Source: Burkholderiales bacterium (lineage in GTDB: Bacteria; Pseudomonadota; Gammaproteobacteria; Burkholderiales; Burkholderiaceae_C). Taken from it: a DNA stretch of 64,000 bases. A model generated the notes under the pieces. That model was not told the origin of the DNA. It was given only the letters and a program-made list of their open reading frames with translations, and searched no databases. Below are positions 35,831-45,211 of this stretch, piece by piece; the first letter of the stretch is position 1, and each line of letters starts with the position of its first letter. The DNA is taken from the NCBI GenBank assembly GCA_026400105.1, contig JAPLPQ010000054.1, forward strand, positions 1-64,000, read 5' to 3'. The translations under genes and the position numbers were made by a program.

Positions 35831-38536
35831 TTAAGCGTAGAGCGGGTTGGCCTTGTCGGCGTCGATGCCGTACTTCGCGATAGCCTCGGCGACCTTGGCC
35901 AGCGGCAGCTTGCCTTCGTCAGCCAGCGACTTGAGCGCAGCGATCACGATGAAGTGACGGTTGATCTCGAAATGCTCGCGCAGCTTGCTGCGGAAGTCGC
36001 TGCGACCGAAACCGTCGGTGCCCAGCACCTTGAAGCTGCGACCCTGCGGCATGAAGGGGCGGATCTGCTCGGCGTAGTTCTTCATGTAGTCGGTCGAGGC
36101 GATCACCGGACCGGCATGGGCGGCCAGCTGCTGCGTCACGAACGGGACCTGCGCGGTCTCGAGCGGGTGCAGCAGGTTGAAGCGCTCGGCGTTCTGGCCG
36201 TCGCGGGCCAGTTCGTTGAACGACGGGCAGCTCCAGACGTCAGCCTGCACGCCCCAGTCGGCGGCCAGCAGTTGCTGCGCCGCGATCGACTCGCGCAGGA
36301 TGGTGCCCGAGCCCAGCAGCTGCACGCGCTGCTCGCCTTCGGCGCCCGGCTTGCACAGGTACATGCCCTTGATGATCTGCTCTTCGGTGCCGGCGGTCAG
36401 GCCCGGCATCGCGTAGTTCTCGTTGAGCAGGGTCAGGTAGAAGAACACGTTCTCCTGGCGCTCGACCATGCGCTTCATGCCGTGATGCAGGATCACGCCG
36501 ACTTCATGCGCGAAGGTCGGGTCGTAGGAGACGCAGTTCGGGATCGTGCCGGCCAGGATATGGCTGTGGCCGTCCTCGTGCTGCAGGCCTTCGCCGTTGA
36601 GCGTGGTGCGACCCGAGGTGCCGCCGAGCAGGAAGCCGCGCGCCTGCATGTCGCCGGCCGCCCAGGCCAGGTCACCGATGCGCTGGAAGCCGAACATCGA
36701 GTAGTAGACGTAGAACGGGATCATGATCCGGTTCGACGTGCTGTACGAGGTGGCTGCGGCGATCCAGCTGCTCATGCCGCCGGCTTCGTTGATGCCTTCC
36801 TGCAGGATCTGGCCGGCCTTGTCTTCCTTGTAGTACATGACCTGGTCGCGGTCGACCGGGGTGTACTGCTGGCCCAGCGGGTTGTAGATGCCGATCTGGC
36901 GGAACAGACCTTCCATGCCGAAGGTGCGTGCCTCGTCGACCAGGATCGGCACCACGCGCGGGCCGATGGCCTGGTCGCGCAGCAGCTGGGTCAGGAAGCG
37001 GACATAGGCCTGGGTGGTCGAGATCTCGCGGCCTTCGGCGGTCGGCTCGAGCACGGCCTTGAAGTTTTCCAGCGCCGGCACGGTGAAGCTCTCGTCGGCC
37101 TTGGTGCGGCGATGCGGCAGGTAGCCGCCCAGCTCCTTGCGGCGCTCATGCAGATACTGCATTTCCGGGGTGTCGTCGGCCGGCTTGTAGAACGGGATCT
37201 GGGCCAGCTCGCTGTCGGGGATCGGGATGTTGAAGCGATCGCGCATGTAGCGAATGTCGTCGTCGGTCAGCTTCTTGGTCTGGTGGACCGTGTTCTTGGC
37301 CTCGCCGGCCTTGCCCATGCCGTAGCCCTTGACGGTCTTGATCAGCAGCACGGTCGGCTGGCCCTGGTGCTTGACGGCACGATCGAAGGCGGCAAACACC
37401 TTCTGCGGATCATGGCCACCGCGGCGCAGGTTCCAGATGTCGTCGTCGCTCAGGTGCGAGACCATCTCGAGCGTGCGCGGATCGCGGCCGAAGAAGTTCT
37501 TGCGCACATAGGCGCCGTCGAAGGCCTTGAAGCTCTGGTAGTCACCGTCGAGGGTGTCCATCATGAGCTTGCGCAGCGCGCCGTCCTTGTCGCGGGCCAG
37601 CAGCGAATCCCACTCGCTGCCCCACAGCAGCTTGATGACGTTCCAGCCGGAGCCGCGGAACTCGCTCTCGAGTTCCTGGATGATCTTGCCGTTGCCGCGC
37701 ACCGGGCCATCGAGGCGCTGCAGGTTGCAGTTGATCACGAAGATCAGGTTGTCCAGGCCTTCGCGCGCGGCCAGGCCGATCGCGCCCAGCGATTCCGGCT
37801 CGTCCATCTCGCCGTCGCCGCAGAAGACCCAGACCTTGCGGTTTTCGGTATTGGCGATGCCACGGGCGTGCAGGTACTTCAGGAAGCGGGCCTGGTAGAT
37901 CGCCATCAGCGGGCCCAGACCCATCGAGACGGTCGGGAACTGCCAGAACTCGGGCATCAGCTTGGGGTGCGGGTAGCTCGACAGGCCCTTGCCGTCGACT
38001 TCCTGGCGGAAGTTCAGCAGCTGCTCTTCGGTCAGGCGGCCTTCGAGGTAGGCACGCGCGTAGACGCCGGGCGAGACATGGCCCTGGATATAGAGGCAGT
38101 CGCCGCCGTGGTTCTCGCTCTCGGCATGCCAGAAATGGTTGAAGCCGGCGCCGAACATGCTGGCCAGCGAGGCGAAGGAGCCGATATGACCGCCCAGGTC
38201 GCCGCCGTCTTCCGGGTTGTGCCGGTTGGCCTTGACCACCATCGCCATCGCGTTCCAGCGCATGAAGGAGCGCAGGCGCTCCTCGATCTCGATGTTGCCG
38301 GGACAGCGCGCTTCCTGCTCGGGAGGAATGGTGTTGACATAGGCCGTGTTGGCCGAGAACGGCAGGTCGATGCCGCTGGCGCGGGCTTCCTCAAGCAATT
38401 GCTCGATCAGGAAATGGGCGCGATCGGCGCCTTCCTGGCCGATGACCGCCTTGAGCGCGTCCATCCATTCGCGGGTTTCCTGACTATCGATATCCTGGCG
38501 TGCGCCGCCTTGGGGCAACTGCTGGCTGTCTGACAT
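35831..38536 (-). CDS. aceE: Pyruvate dehydrogenase E1 (homodimeric)
   Basis: 901 aa; VWVFCGDGEMDEPESLGAI, GGHIGSFASLA, LLIKTVKGYGMG. Confidence 0.97.
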   Translation of the reverse strand: MSDSQQLPQGGARQDIDSQETREWMDALKAVIGQEGADRAHFLIEQLLEEARASGIDLPFSANTAYVNTIPPEQEARCPGNIEIEERLRSFMRWNAMAMVVKANRHNPEDGGDLGGHIGSFASLASMFGAGFNHFWHAESENHGGDCLYIQGHVSPGVYARAYLEGRLTEEQLLNFRQEVDGKGLSSYPHPKLMPEFWQFPTVSMGLGPLMAIYQARFLKYLHARGIANTENRKVWVFCGDGEMDEPESLGAIGLAAREGLDNLIFVINCNLQRLDGPVRGNGKIIQELESEFRGSGWNVIKLLWGSEWDSLLARDKDGALRKLMMDTLDGDYQSFKAFDGAYVRKNFFGRDPRTLEMVSHLSDDDIWNLRRGGHDPQKVFAAFDRAVKHQGQPTVLLIKTVKGYGMGKAGEAKNTVHQTKKLTDDDIRYMRDRFNIPIPDSELAQIPFYKPADDTPEMQYLHERRKELGGYLPHRRTKADESFTVPALENFKAVLEPTAEGREISTTQAYVRFLTQLLRDQAIGPRVVPILVDEARTFGMEGLFRQIGIYNPLGQQYTPVDRDQVMYYKEDKAGQILQEGINEAGGMSSWIAAATSYSTSNRIMIPFYVYYSMFGFQRIGDLAWAAGDMQARGFLLGGTSGRTTLNGEGLQHEDGHSHILAGTIPNCVSYDPTFAHEVGVILHHGMKRMVERQENVFFYLTLLNENYAMPGLTAGTEEQIIKGMYLCKPGAEGEQRVQLLGSGTILRESIAAQQLLAADWGVQADVWSCPSFNELARDGQNAERFNLLHPLETAQVPFVTQQLAAHAGPVIASTDYMKNYAEQIRPFMPQGRSFKVLGTDGFGRSDFRSKLREHFEINRHFIVIAALKSLADEGKLPLAKVAEAIAKYGIDADKANPLYA

Positions 38537-38695
38537 GGTGTCTCCTTGGTTGGGAAAGGGGGAACTGAATTTTGGTTGTTTCAGATTTTCACATTCTTTC
38601 TTTGTATTTTCAAGTCATGCATGTCGATTTTGTATTGTGAAAAATTCAGGGGGCTGATCGATCCCTTCTGACAGCCTCGCTTAGACTCGGGCCAG
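38537..38695. promoter_or_regulatory. Divergent AT-rich aceE / histidine kinase promoter region
   Basis: AT-rich island in a GC-rich genome; minus TTGAAA-N17-GAAAAT; direct repeat TTTGTATT (38601-38608, 38629-38636) around GTCATGCATGTC. Confidence 0.5.
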
Positions 38696-41260
38696 ATGTC
38701 AATTGCCAACAACCCCACCACTTCAGCTCCCAGTCTGCTGGCCAGCTGGCGGCGCTGGTGGCGCAGCCTGCCGCCGCTGCGCCAGGACCGCATCGCCACC
38801 TTCGGACCCGCCGTCTCGGTGATCGTCTTCCTGGCGGCGATCGCGGCCGCGATGATCTATTTCCAGCTCGAAGAGTACGAGCGCGAGCGCGAAGCGGTCA
38901 TGCGCGATGTCGAATACGCGCAACTGCAGTTGCGCCAGCGGCTGCAGGACCGCCGACAGCAATTGCTGGCCGTGGCACAGGATCTGTCGCAGCGCAAGAG
39001 CGGCGCCTTCGAATTCGAATTCCAGGGCGAGATCCTGATCAGCCAGTACCCGGAACTGTCCGCCATGAGCTGGATCGGCGCACAAGGCGAGGTGATCGCG
39101 TCCCGGCTGGCGCCGGACGCGACCGAGACGCCCGACCACGAGGCGCGCAACCGCCTGAGCCACCCGGCCCGCCTGGCCGCTTTCGAGCAGGCGCGCCGGC
39201 AATTGACGCCAGTCTTCCTGCACGCCAATTTCGGCCAGCAGGAAAGCCCGGTGCTGCTGCTGGCCCTGCCGCTGGCCAGGCGCAATCTGTTCCAGGGCAT
39301 GGTGCTGGCCGAGTTCTCGTACGAGGAATTGCTGCGTCAGGCGGTACCGAAGGCGACGCTGGCGCGCTACGCGGTGGCCCTGGTCGATGAACAGGGCGAA
39401 CGGCTCGCGGGCGTCAAGCAAGACAGCAAGCGCGCCATGCTGCACCGCCTGCCCTGGGCGATGGAGCCACCCGCCTATCGCGTCACGCTGGCCCCCCAGG
39501 ACGGCCGGCTGACGCTGCAGGCCCAGGCGTACCGAACCTCGCAGGATGGCCCCGGTCGCGCGCTGTTCTGGACCCTGGGTGCCTTGAGCCTGCTGACCGT
39601 CTGGATGCTGCTGGCGAACTGGCGCCACTCGAGGCGACGGATACAGGCGCAGCAGGCGCTGCTGACCGAGACCAATTTCCGGCGCGCGATGGAAAACTCG
39701 ATGCTGACCGGCATGCGCGCGCTCGACCTCGAGGGCCGCATCACCTATGTCAACCCGGCGTTCTGCCGCATGACGGGCTGGACCGAGCAGGACCTGGTCA
39801 ACACCGGGCCGCCCTACCGCTACTGGCCGGAAGAAGACCACGAGACGCTCTGGAAGATCCTCTACGAGGAGCTGCACGGGCGCTATTCGCCCAGCGGCTT
39901 CGAGATGCGCTTGCGGCGCAAGGACGGCAGCCTGTTCAACGCACGCATGTACATCTCGCCGCTGATCGCGCCCGACGGCCGCCAGACCGGCTGGATGACC
40001 TCGATCACCGACATCACCGAACCCAAGCGCGTGCGCGAGGAGCTCAGCGCCTCCTACGAGCGCTTCGCCACCGTGCTCGACAGCCTGGACACGGCGATCT
40101 CGGTCGCCCCGCTCGGCAGCGTCGAGCTGCTGTTCGCCAACAAGATGTATCGCAACTGGCTCGGGCAGCGCGGCGACGGACACCGCAAACTGCTGGACCT
40201 GGCCTGCATCGCGCCCCGATCGGCCCAGGCGCAGAGAGAAGCCGCAGTGGCCGGGGCCGAGGCCGAGCCTGGCGATGCGGCTCCGGCCTTCGGCGGCAAC
40301 GGCAACAACGGCGGCAACGCCGAAATCTGGCTGCCCGAGCTCGAGAAATGGCTGGAAGTGCGCACGCGCTACCTGACCTGGGTCGACGGGCGGATGGCGC
40401 AGATGGTGATCGCCAGCGACATCACCGCGCGCCGCCATGCCGAGGAACTCGGCGCGCAGCAGGCCGAGCGCGCCCAGACCGCCAGCCGGCTGATCACGAT
40501 GGGCGAGATGGCGTCGAGCGTGGCGCATGAACTCAACCAGCCGCTGACCGCGATCAACAACTACTGCAGCGGCATCATCTCGCGCCTCAAGCGCCAGCAG
40601 ATCAACGAGGAAGAACTGCTCGGCGCGCTCGAGAAGACCATCAAGCAGGCCCAGCGCGCCGGCCAGATCATTCAGCGCATCCGCGCCTTCGTCAAGCGCA
40701 GCGAACCCAATGTGACGCTGTCCGATGTCGCGCAGATGGTGGGCAACGCGACCGAGCTGGCCGAGATCGAACTGCGCCGCCACCAGATCCGGCTCAACTG
40801 CTATCTGGCCGCCAGACTGCCCGCGCTGATGGTCGATCCGATCCTGATCGAGCAGGTGCTGATCAACCTGATCAAGAATGGCGGAGAGTCGATCCAGCAG
40901 GCGCAACGGCCTCCGGTCATGCGCCATGTCGAGCTGCGCGTGAGCCAGCGCCAGGTCGAGCAGCAAGCCGTGGTCGAATTCTGCGTGCAGGATACCGGCC
41001 AGGGCGTGCCGCCCGAGATGCTCGAGCGCATCTACGAGGCCTTCTACAGCACCAAGGCCGAGGGCATGGGAATCGGCCTCAAGCTGTGCCGCTCGATCGT
41101 CGAGGCCCATCACGGCCGGCTGCAGGCGCGAAACCTCTACAATCCCGACGGTATCGTGGGCTGCGAGTTCAGCTTCTGGATCCCGGTCACCGAGCCCCCT
41201 CGAAGCGATGCTGAAACGACAACGCCGGCTCCCTCTGCCGGCCTGATAGCGAAAGAATAA
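38696..41260 (+). CDS. Membrane PAS-PAS sensor histidine kinase
   Basis: Two TM segments flanking an extracytoplasmic region; PAS (ALDLEGRITYVNPAFCRMTGW), second PAS, H-box MASSVAHELNQPLTAINNYCSG, N-box NLIKNGGESI, GQGVPPEML, GMGIGLKLCRSIVEAHHG. Confidence 0.93.
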   Translation: MSIANNPTTSAPSLLASWRRWWRSLPPLRQDRIATFGPAVSVIVFLAAIAAAMIYFQLEEYEREREAVMRDVEYAQLQLRQRLQDRRQQLLAVAQDLSQRKSGAFEFEFQGEILISQYPELSAMSWIGAQGEVIASRLAPDATETPDHEARNRLSHPARLAAFEQARRQLTPVFLHANFGQQESPVLLLALPLARRNLFQGMVLAEFSYEELLRQAVPKATLARYAVALVDEQGERLAGVKQDSKRAMLHRLPWAMEPPAYRVTLAPQDGRLTLQAQAYRTSQDGPGRALFWTLGALSLLTVWMLLANWRHSRRRIQAQQALLTETNFRRAMENSMLTGMRALDLEGRITYVNPAFCRMTGWTEQDLVNTGPPYRYWPEEDHETLWKILYEELHGRYSPSGFEMRLRRKDGSLFNARMYISPLIAPDGRQTGWMTSITDITEPKRVREELSASYERFATVLDSLDTAISVAPLGSVELLFANKMYRNWLGQRGDGHRKLLDLACIAPRSAQAQREAAVAGAEAEPGDAAPAFGGNGNNGGNAEIWLPELEKWLEVRTRYLTWVDGRMAQMVIASDITARRHAEELGAQQAERAQTASRLITMGEMASSVAHELNQPLTAINNYCSGIISRLKRQQINEEELLGALEKTIKQAQRAGQIIQRIRAFVKRSEPNVTLSDVAQMVGNATELAEIELRRHQIRLNCYLAARLPALMVDPILIEQVLINLIKNGGESIQQAQRPPVMRHVELRVSQRQVEQQAVVEFCVQDTGQGVPPEMLERIYEAFYSTKAEGMGIGLKLCRSIVEAHHGRLQARNLYNPDGIVGCEFSFWIPVTEPPRSDAETTTPAPSAGLIAKE

Positions 41261-41261
41261 G

Positions 41262-41888
41262 ATGAGTTTGATCCCTAAAAAGGGCACGGTCTATGTCGTG
41301 GACGACGATGAGGCAGTACGCGATTCGCTGCAATGGCTGCTCGAAGGCAAGGATTACCGCGTCCGCTGCTTCGAGTCGGCGGAATCCTTCCTGAGCCGCT
41401 TCGATCCGCGCGAGGTCGCCTGCCTGATCGCCGATATCCGGATGGACGGCATGAGCGGCATGGAACTGCAGGACCGCCTGATCGAGCGCCTGTCGCCGCT
41501 GCCGATCGTCTTCATCACCGGCCACGGCGACGTGCCGATGGCGGTCGAGACCATGAAGAAAGGCGCGCTGGACTTCATCCAGAAGCCCTTCAACGAGGAG
41601 CATCTGCTGCCGCTGGTCGAGCGCATGCTGGACCGGGCACGTGAGTCCTTCGCGGCGCAGCAGGTCGTGGCCAACCGCGAGGCGCTGATCGCCAAGCTGA
41701 CTTCGCGCGAGGCCCAGGTGCTCGAGCGCATCGTGGCGGGCCGGCTCAACAAGCAGATCGCCGACGACCTCGGCATCAGCATCAAGACGGTCGAGGCGCA
41801 CCGCGCCAACATCATGGAAAAGCTCAACGCCGCCACCGTGGCCGATCTGCTCAAGATCGCGCTCGGCCAGGCTCCTGCCAAGAACTGA
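41262..41888 (+). CDS. FixJ/NarL-type response regulator (REC + LuxR HTH)
   Basis: VYVVDDDEAVRDSLQWLLE, IADIRMDGMSGMEL, FITGHGDVPMAVETMKKGALDFIQKPF, LTSREAQVLERIVAGRLNKQIADDLGISIKTVEAHRANIMEKL. Confidence 0.95.
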   Translation: MSLIPKKGTVYVVDDDEAVRDSLQWLLEGKDYRVRCFESAESFLSRFDPREVACLIADIRMDGMSGMELQDRLIERLSPLPIVFITGHGDVPMAVETMKKGALDFIQKPFNEEHLLPLVERMLDRARESFAAQQVVANREALIAKLTSREAQVLERIVAGRLNKQIADDLGISIKTVEAHRANIMEKLNAATVADLLKIALGQAPAKN

Positions 41889-41903
41889 AAGTCCACCCCA
41901 AGA

Positions 41904-42758
41904 ATGACTGCACAACTGATAGACGGCAATGCCCTTTCGCGCCAGCTGCGCACCGAGGTCGCCGAACGCGTGAGCGCCCTAAAGGCCCAGGGCCTGACCC
42001 CTGGCCTGGCCGTGATCCTGGTCGGCGAGAACCCGGCCAGCCAGGTCTATGTGCGCAACAAGGTCAAGGCCTGCGAGGACACCGGCATGCATTCGGTGCT
42101 CGAGAAGTACGAGGCCAGCATGACCGAGTCCGAGCTGCTCGCCCGCGTCGAAGCGCTCAACAACGACCCGACCATCCACGGCATCCTGGTCCAGCTGCCG
42201 CTGCCCGCGCACATGGACGCACAGAAGGTGATCGAGGCCATCAGCCCGGCCAAGGATGTCGACGGCTTTCACATCGCGAGCGCCGGCGCGCTGATGACCG
42301 GCATGGCCGGCTTCTGGCCCTGCACCCCCTACGGCTGCATGAAGATGCTCGAGAGCATCGGCTACGACCTGCGTGGCAAGCACGCGGTCGTGATCGGACG
42401 CAGCAACATCGTCGGCAAGCCGATGGCGCTGATGCTGCTGCAGCAGAACGCCACCGTGACGATCTGCCACAGCGCGACGCCCGACCTCAAGGCCATGACG
42501 CTGCAGGCCGATGTGATCGTCGCTGCGGTCGGCAAGCGCAATGTGCTGACCGCCGACATGGTCAAGCCTGGCGCCGTCGTGCTCGACGTCGGCATGAACC
42601 GCGACGAGGCCGGCAAGCTCTGCGGCGACGTCGACTTCGCCGGCGTCCGGCAAGTGGCATCCTGGATCACCCCGGTGCCGGGCGGCGTCGGCCCGATGAC
42701 GATCACGATGCTGATGGTCAACACGCTCGAATCGGCCGAACGCGCGCTCGCGGCCTGA
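41904..42758 (+). CDS. folD: Methylenetetrahydrofolate dehydrogenase/cyclohydrolase
   Basis: [47 protein letters not shown]. Confidence 0.97.
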   Translation: MTAQLIDGNALSRQLRTEVAERVSALKAQGLTPGLAVILVGENPASQVYVRNKVKACEDTGMHSVLEKYEASMTESELLARVEALNNDPTIHGILVQLPLPAHMDAQKVIEAISPAKDVDGFHIASAGALMTGMAGFWPCTPYGCMKMLESIGYDLRGKHAVVIGRSNIVGKPMALMLLQQNATVTICHSATPDLKAMTLQADVIVAAVGKRNVLTADMVKPGAVVLDVGMNRDEAGKLCGDVDFAGVRQVASWITPVPGGVGPMTITMLMVNTLESAERALAA

Positions 42759-42794
42759 TTGGCTTGCTGAGCGGGCCGCAGGCCCAGCAGACTG

Positions 42795-42830
42795 ACGGCA
42801 CCCGGTTCCAGCGAACGGGTGCCGTTTTTT
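42795..42830 (+). terminator. Terminator of folD
   Basis: ACGGCACCCGGTTC...GAACGGGTGCCGT (one bulge) followed by TTTTTT. Confidence 0.8.
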
Positions 42831-42892
42831 CATGGGCGGAGCCAACGCTGCGGGTGCCGGATCAGGGTAAACCCTCAACCCGACAGACGCGC

Positions 42893-42908
42893 AGGCCCGA
42901 AAATTGCA
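42893..42908 (+). promoter_or_regulatory. Sigma-54 (-24/-12) promoter candidate
   Basis: AGGCCCGAAAATTGCA vs consensus TGGCACGNNNNTTGCW (10/12 defined positions, GG-N10-GC exact), 63 nt before the ATG at 42971. Confidence 0.6.
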
Positions 42909-42970
42909 TGTATGGTATTGGCTTGGCCTGGACCCATTCAAGGCCGCCCTTAGCTTCAACAGGAGTCGCG

Positions 42971-44110
42971 ATGCAAATGAAGATGAAACTCACCGTTCTC
43001 GCTGCCATGGTCGCCGCCTTCGGCTCGGTCAGCGCCCAGGAAGTCGTCAGGATCGGTCATGTCGGCCCGATCAGCGGTGCCAGTGCCCACCTGGGCAAGG
43101 ACATGGAAAACGCAGCCCGGCTGGCGATCGAGGAGCTCAACGCCAAGGGCGTCAAGATCGGCGGCAAGGCCGTCAAGTTCGAGCTGGTCGCCGAGGACGA
43201 TGTCGGCGACCCCAAGCAAGCCACTGCCGTGGCGCAGAAACTGGTCGACTCCAAGGTCAATGGCGTGATCGGCCACCTGCAATCCGGTGCTTCGATCCCG
43301 GCCTCGAAAATCTACAGCGAAGCCGGCATCCCGCAGATCTCGCCGGCATCGACCAATCCGAAATACACCCGCCAGGGCTACAAGACCGCCTTCCGCGTCG
43401 TGGCGGATGACGCGCATCTGGGTGGCACGCTGGGCCGCTACGCGGTCAACCAGCTCAAGGGCAAGAACATCGCCGTGATCGACGACCGCACGGCCTATGG
43501 CCAGGGCGTCGCCGACGAGTTCGAGAAGGCCGTCAAGGCGACCGGCGTCAAGATCGTCGGCCGTGAGTTCACCTCCGACAAGGCGACCGACTTCATGGCA
43601 ATCTTGACGACCATCAAGAGCAAGAAGCCCGATGTCGTGTTCTTCGGCGGCATGGACTCGGTCGCCGGTCCGATGCTCAAGCAGATGAAATCGCTCGGCA
43701 TCAACGCCAAGTTCATGGGCGGCGACGGCATCTGCACGACAGAACTGCCCAAGATCGCGGCCGGTGCGATGGCCGACGGCCAGGTGGTCTGCGCCGAGGC
43801 CGGTGGCGTCGAGGGCGAACAGAAAAAGGCCGCCGCCGACTTCGGCCAACGCTATCAGAAGCGCTTCAACGACGACGTCAAGCTCTACGCTCCCTATGTC
43901 TACGATGCCGTCAACGTGATGGTCGATGCGATGGTGCGTGCCGGCTCGAGCCAGCCGTCCAAGTACCTGCCCGAACTGGCCAAGACCCAGGGCTTCGCTG
44001 GCGTCATGGGTCCGATCAGCTTCGACGAAAAGGGCGACATCAAGAATGGCGCGCTGACGCTCTACACCTACAAGGGTGGCAAGCGCGACACGATCGCCGT
44101 GATCCGCTGA
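42971..44110 (+). CDS. Branched-chain amino acid-type ABC transporter substrate-binding protein (LivK-like)
   Basis: Signal peptide MQMKMKLTVLAAMVAAFGSVSAQ; IGHVGPISGASAHLGKDMENAARLAIEELNAKG periplasmic binding fold type I; AGGAG SD before ATG 42971. Confidence 0.93.
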   Translation: MQMKMKLTVLAAMVAAFGSVSAQEVVRIGHVGPISGASAHLGKDMENAARLAIEELNAKGVKIGGKAVKFELVAEDDVGDPKQATAVAQKLVDSKVNGVIGHLQSGASIPASKIYSEAGIPQISPASTNPKYTRQGYKTAFRVVADDAHLGGTLGRYAVNQLKGKNIAVIDDRTAYGQGVADEFEKAVKATGVKIVGREFTSDKATDFMAILTTIKSKKPDVVFFGGMDSVAGPMLKQMKSLGINAKFMGGDGICTTELPKIAAGAMADGQVVCAEAGGVEGEQKKAAADFGQRYQKRFNDDVKLYAPYVYDAVNVMVDAMVRAGSSQPSKYLPELAKTQGFAGVMGPISFDEKGDIKNGALTLYTYKGGKRDTIAVIR

Positions 44111-44134
44111 GCCTCGGTCAGCTCTAGCCATTGA

Positions 44135-44168
44135 AAAGGCCGCCAGCTCTTGCGAGCTGGCGGCCTTT
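44135..44168. terminator. Terminator between the SBP gene and DUF4149
   Basis: AAAGGCCGCCAGCTC-TTGC-GAGCTGGCGGCCTTT, 15-bp perfect stem between convergent genes. Confidence 0.8.
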
Positions 44169-44216
44169 GCTGATTCAGCCGTCTTGCAAGCCGCGGCTCA
44201 GGCCAGGAGGCCTGGC

Positions 44217-44651
44217 TCAGGGGCGGTCAGCCAGCCGCGTGAGCACGCGCAAGGCGCACACCCATTGCAGCAGCACCAAGGCGGTGCCTGCACCATGCCA
44301 GAACCTGAGGTCGCCGCCGTTGCTGCGTGCGCTCACGATGCGCTGGGCGACGCCGAACTCCTGCACCAGGGCGGCCAGCGCTGCCAGCAGCAGCCAGGGC
44401 AACAGCGACGCCAGCAGGCCTGTACCCGATGGCACGGACGAGCGTGAGGTCTGCACGCGCGCCCACAGCAGCAGGCCCAGCGCCGCGCTCAGGCTGACCC
44501 AGGACTGGATCTGGAACAGCCGGGCTGCATAAGGTCCGGCCAGGGCCGGATTGCCAAAATGGGCAAAGGCCAGCGGCACCGCCACGAAGCTCAACGCGCT
44601 CAAGCCTCCCCACCAGAGGGCGGCCAGCAGCAGGGGCCATTGCCGACGCAT
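44217..44651 (-). CDS. DUF4149 (TMEM205-like) membrane protein
   Basis: 144 aa, four hydrophobic segments, WWGGLSALSFVAVPLAFAHFGNPALAGPYAARLF; downstream of greA. Confidence 0.82.
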   Translation of the reverse strand: MRRQWPLLLAALWWGGLSALSFVAVPLAFAHFGNPALAGPYAARLFQIQSWVSLSAALGLLLWARVQTSRSSVPSGTGLLASLLPWLLLAALAALVQEFGVAQRIVSARSNGGDLRFWHGAGTALVLLQWVCALRVLTRLADRP

Positions 44652-44662
44652 GCTGGCCAGAA

Positions 44663-45139
44663 TCAGGCGTAGCGGACCGCGACGATCTCGAAGCGCTTGA
44701 TACCGCTCGGGGCCTGGACCTGGGCCGTGTCGCCCTCTTCCTTGCCGATCAGCGCGCGCGCGATCGGGCTCGAGATATTGATCAGGCCCAGCTTGATGTC
44801 GGCTTCGTCCTCGCCGACGATCTGGTAGGTCACGGCGTCGCCGCTGGCCTCGTCCTCGAGCTCGACGGTGGCGCCAAACACCACGCGGCCACCCGCATCG
44901 ACCTCGGACGGATCGATGACCTGGGCGGCCGACAGCTTGCCCTCGATTTCGGCGATGCGGCCTTCGATGAAGCCCTGGCGCTCCTTGGCGGCATCGTAGT
45001 CGGCGTTCTCGCTCAGGTCGCCCTGGGCACGCGCCTCGGCAATCGCGGTGATGACAGCGGGGCGCTCGACGCTCTTGAGGCGCTGCAGCTCCGCCTTGAG
45101 CTTCTCGGCGCCGCGCTTGGTGACGGGAAAGGTGGCCAT
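44663..45139 (-). CDS. greA: Transcription elongation factor GreA
   Basis: [66 protein letters not shown]. Confidence 0.97.
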   Translation of the reverse strand: MATFPVTKRGAEKLKAELQRLKSVERPAVITAIAEARAQGDLSENADYDAAKERQGFIEGRIAEIEGKLSAAQVIDPSEVDAGGRVVFGATVELEDEASGDAVTYQIVGEDEADIKLGLINISSPIARALIGKEEGDTAQVQAPSGIKRFEIVAVRYA

Positions 45140-45165
45140 TTTGTTATTGCTCCAGACAAAGAGAA

Positions 45166-45191
45166 ACCGCCGATCGTTGCCGGTCGGCGGT
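45166..45191 (-). terminator. Hairpin between the GH3 gene and greA (terminator or greA leader)
   Basis: ACCGCCGA/TCGGCGGT perfect 8-bp arms followed on the minus strand by TTCTCTTTGT. Confidence 0.5.
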
Positions 45192-45211
45192 GTGATAAGC
45201 AGAATTATGCC

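Noticed and set aside
35762-38533. 923-aa plus-strand ORF opposite aceE
   Set aside because: Antisense artefact of high GC third positions.
40297-40325. GGCAAC-type microrepeat in the histidine kinase as a phase-variation tract
   Set aside because: Short, imperfect and in-frame (GGNGNNGGN linker); copy changes would not shift the frame.
42795-42822. GCACC...GGTGC as an NtrC enhancer for the sigma-54 promoter
   Set aside because: Arm spacing is too long for NtrC-type sites and the element is better explained as the folD terminator (T6 follows).
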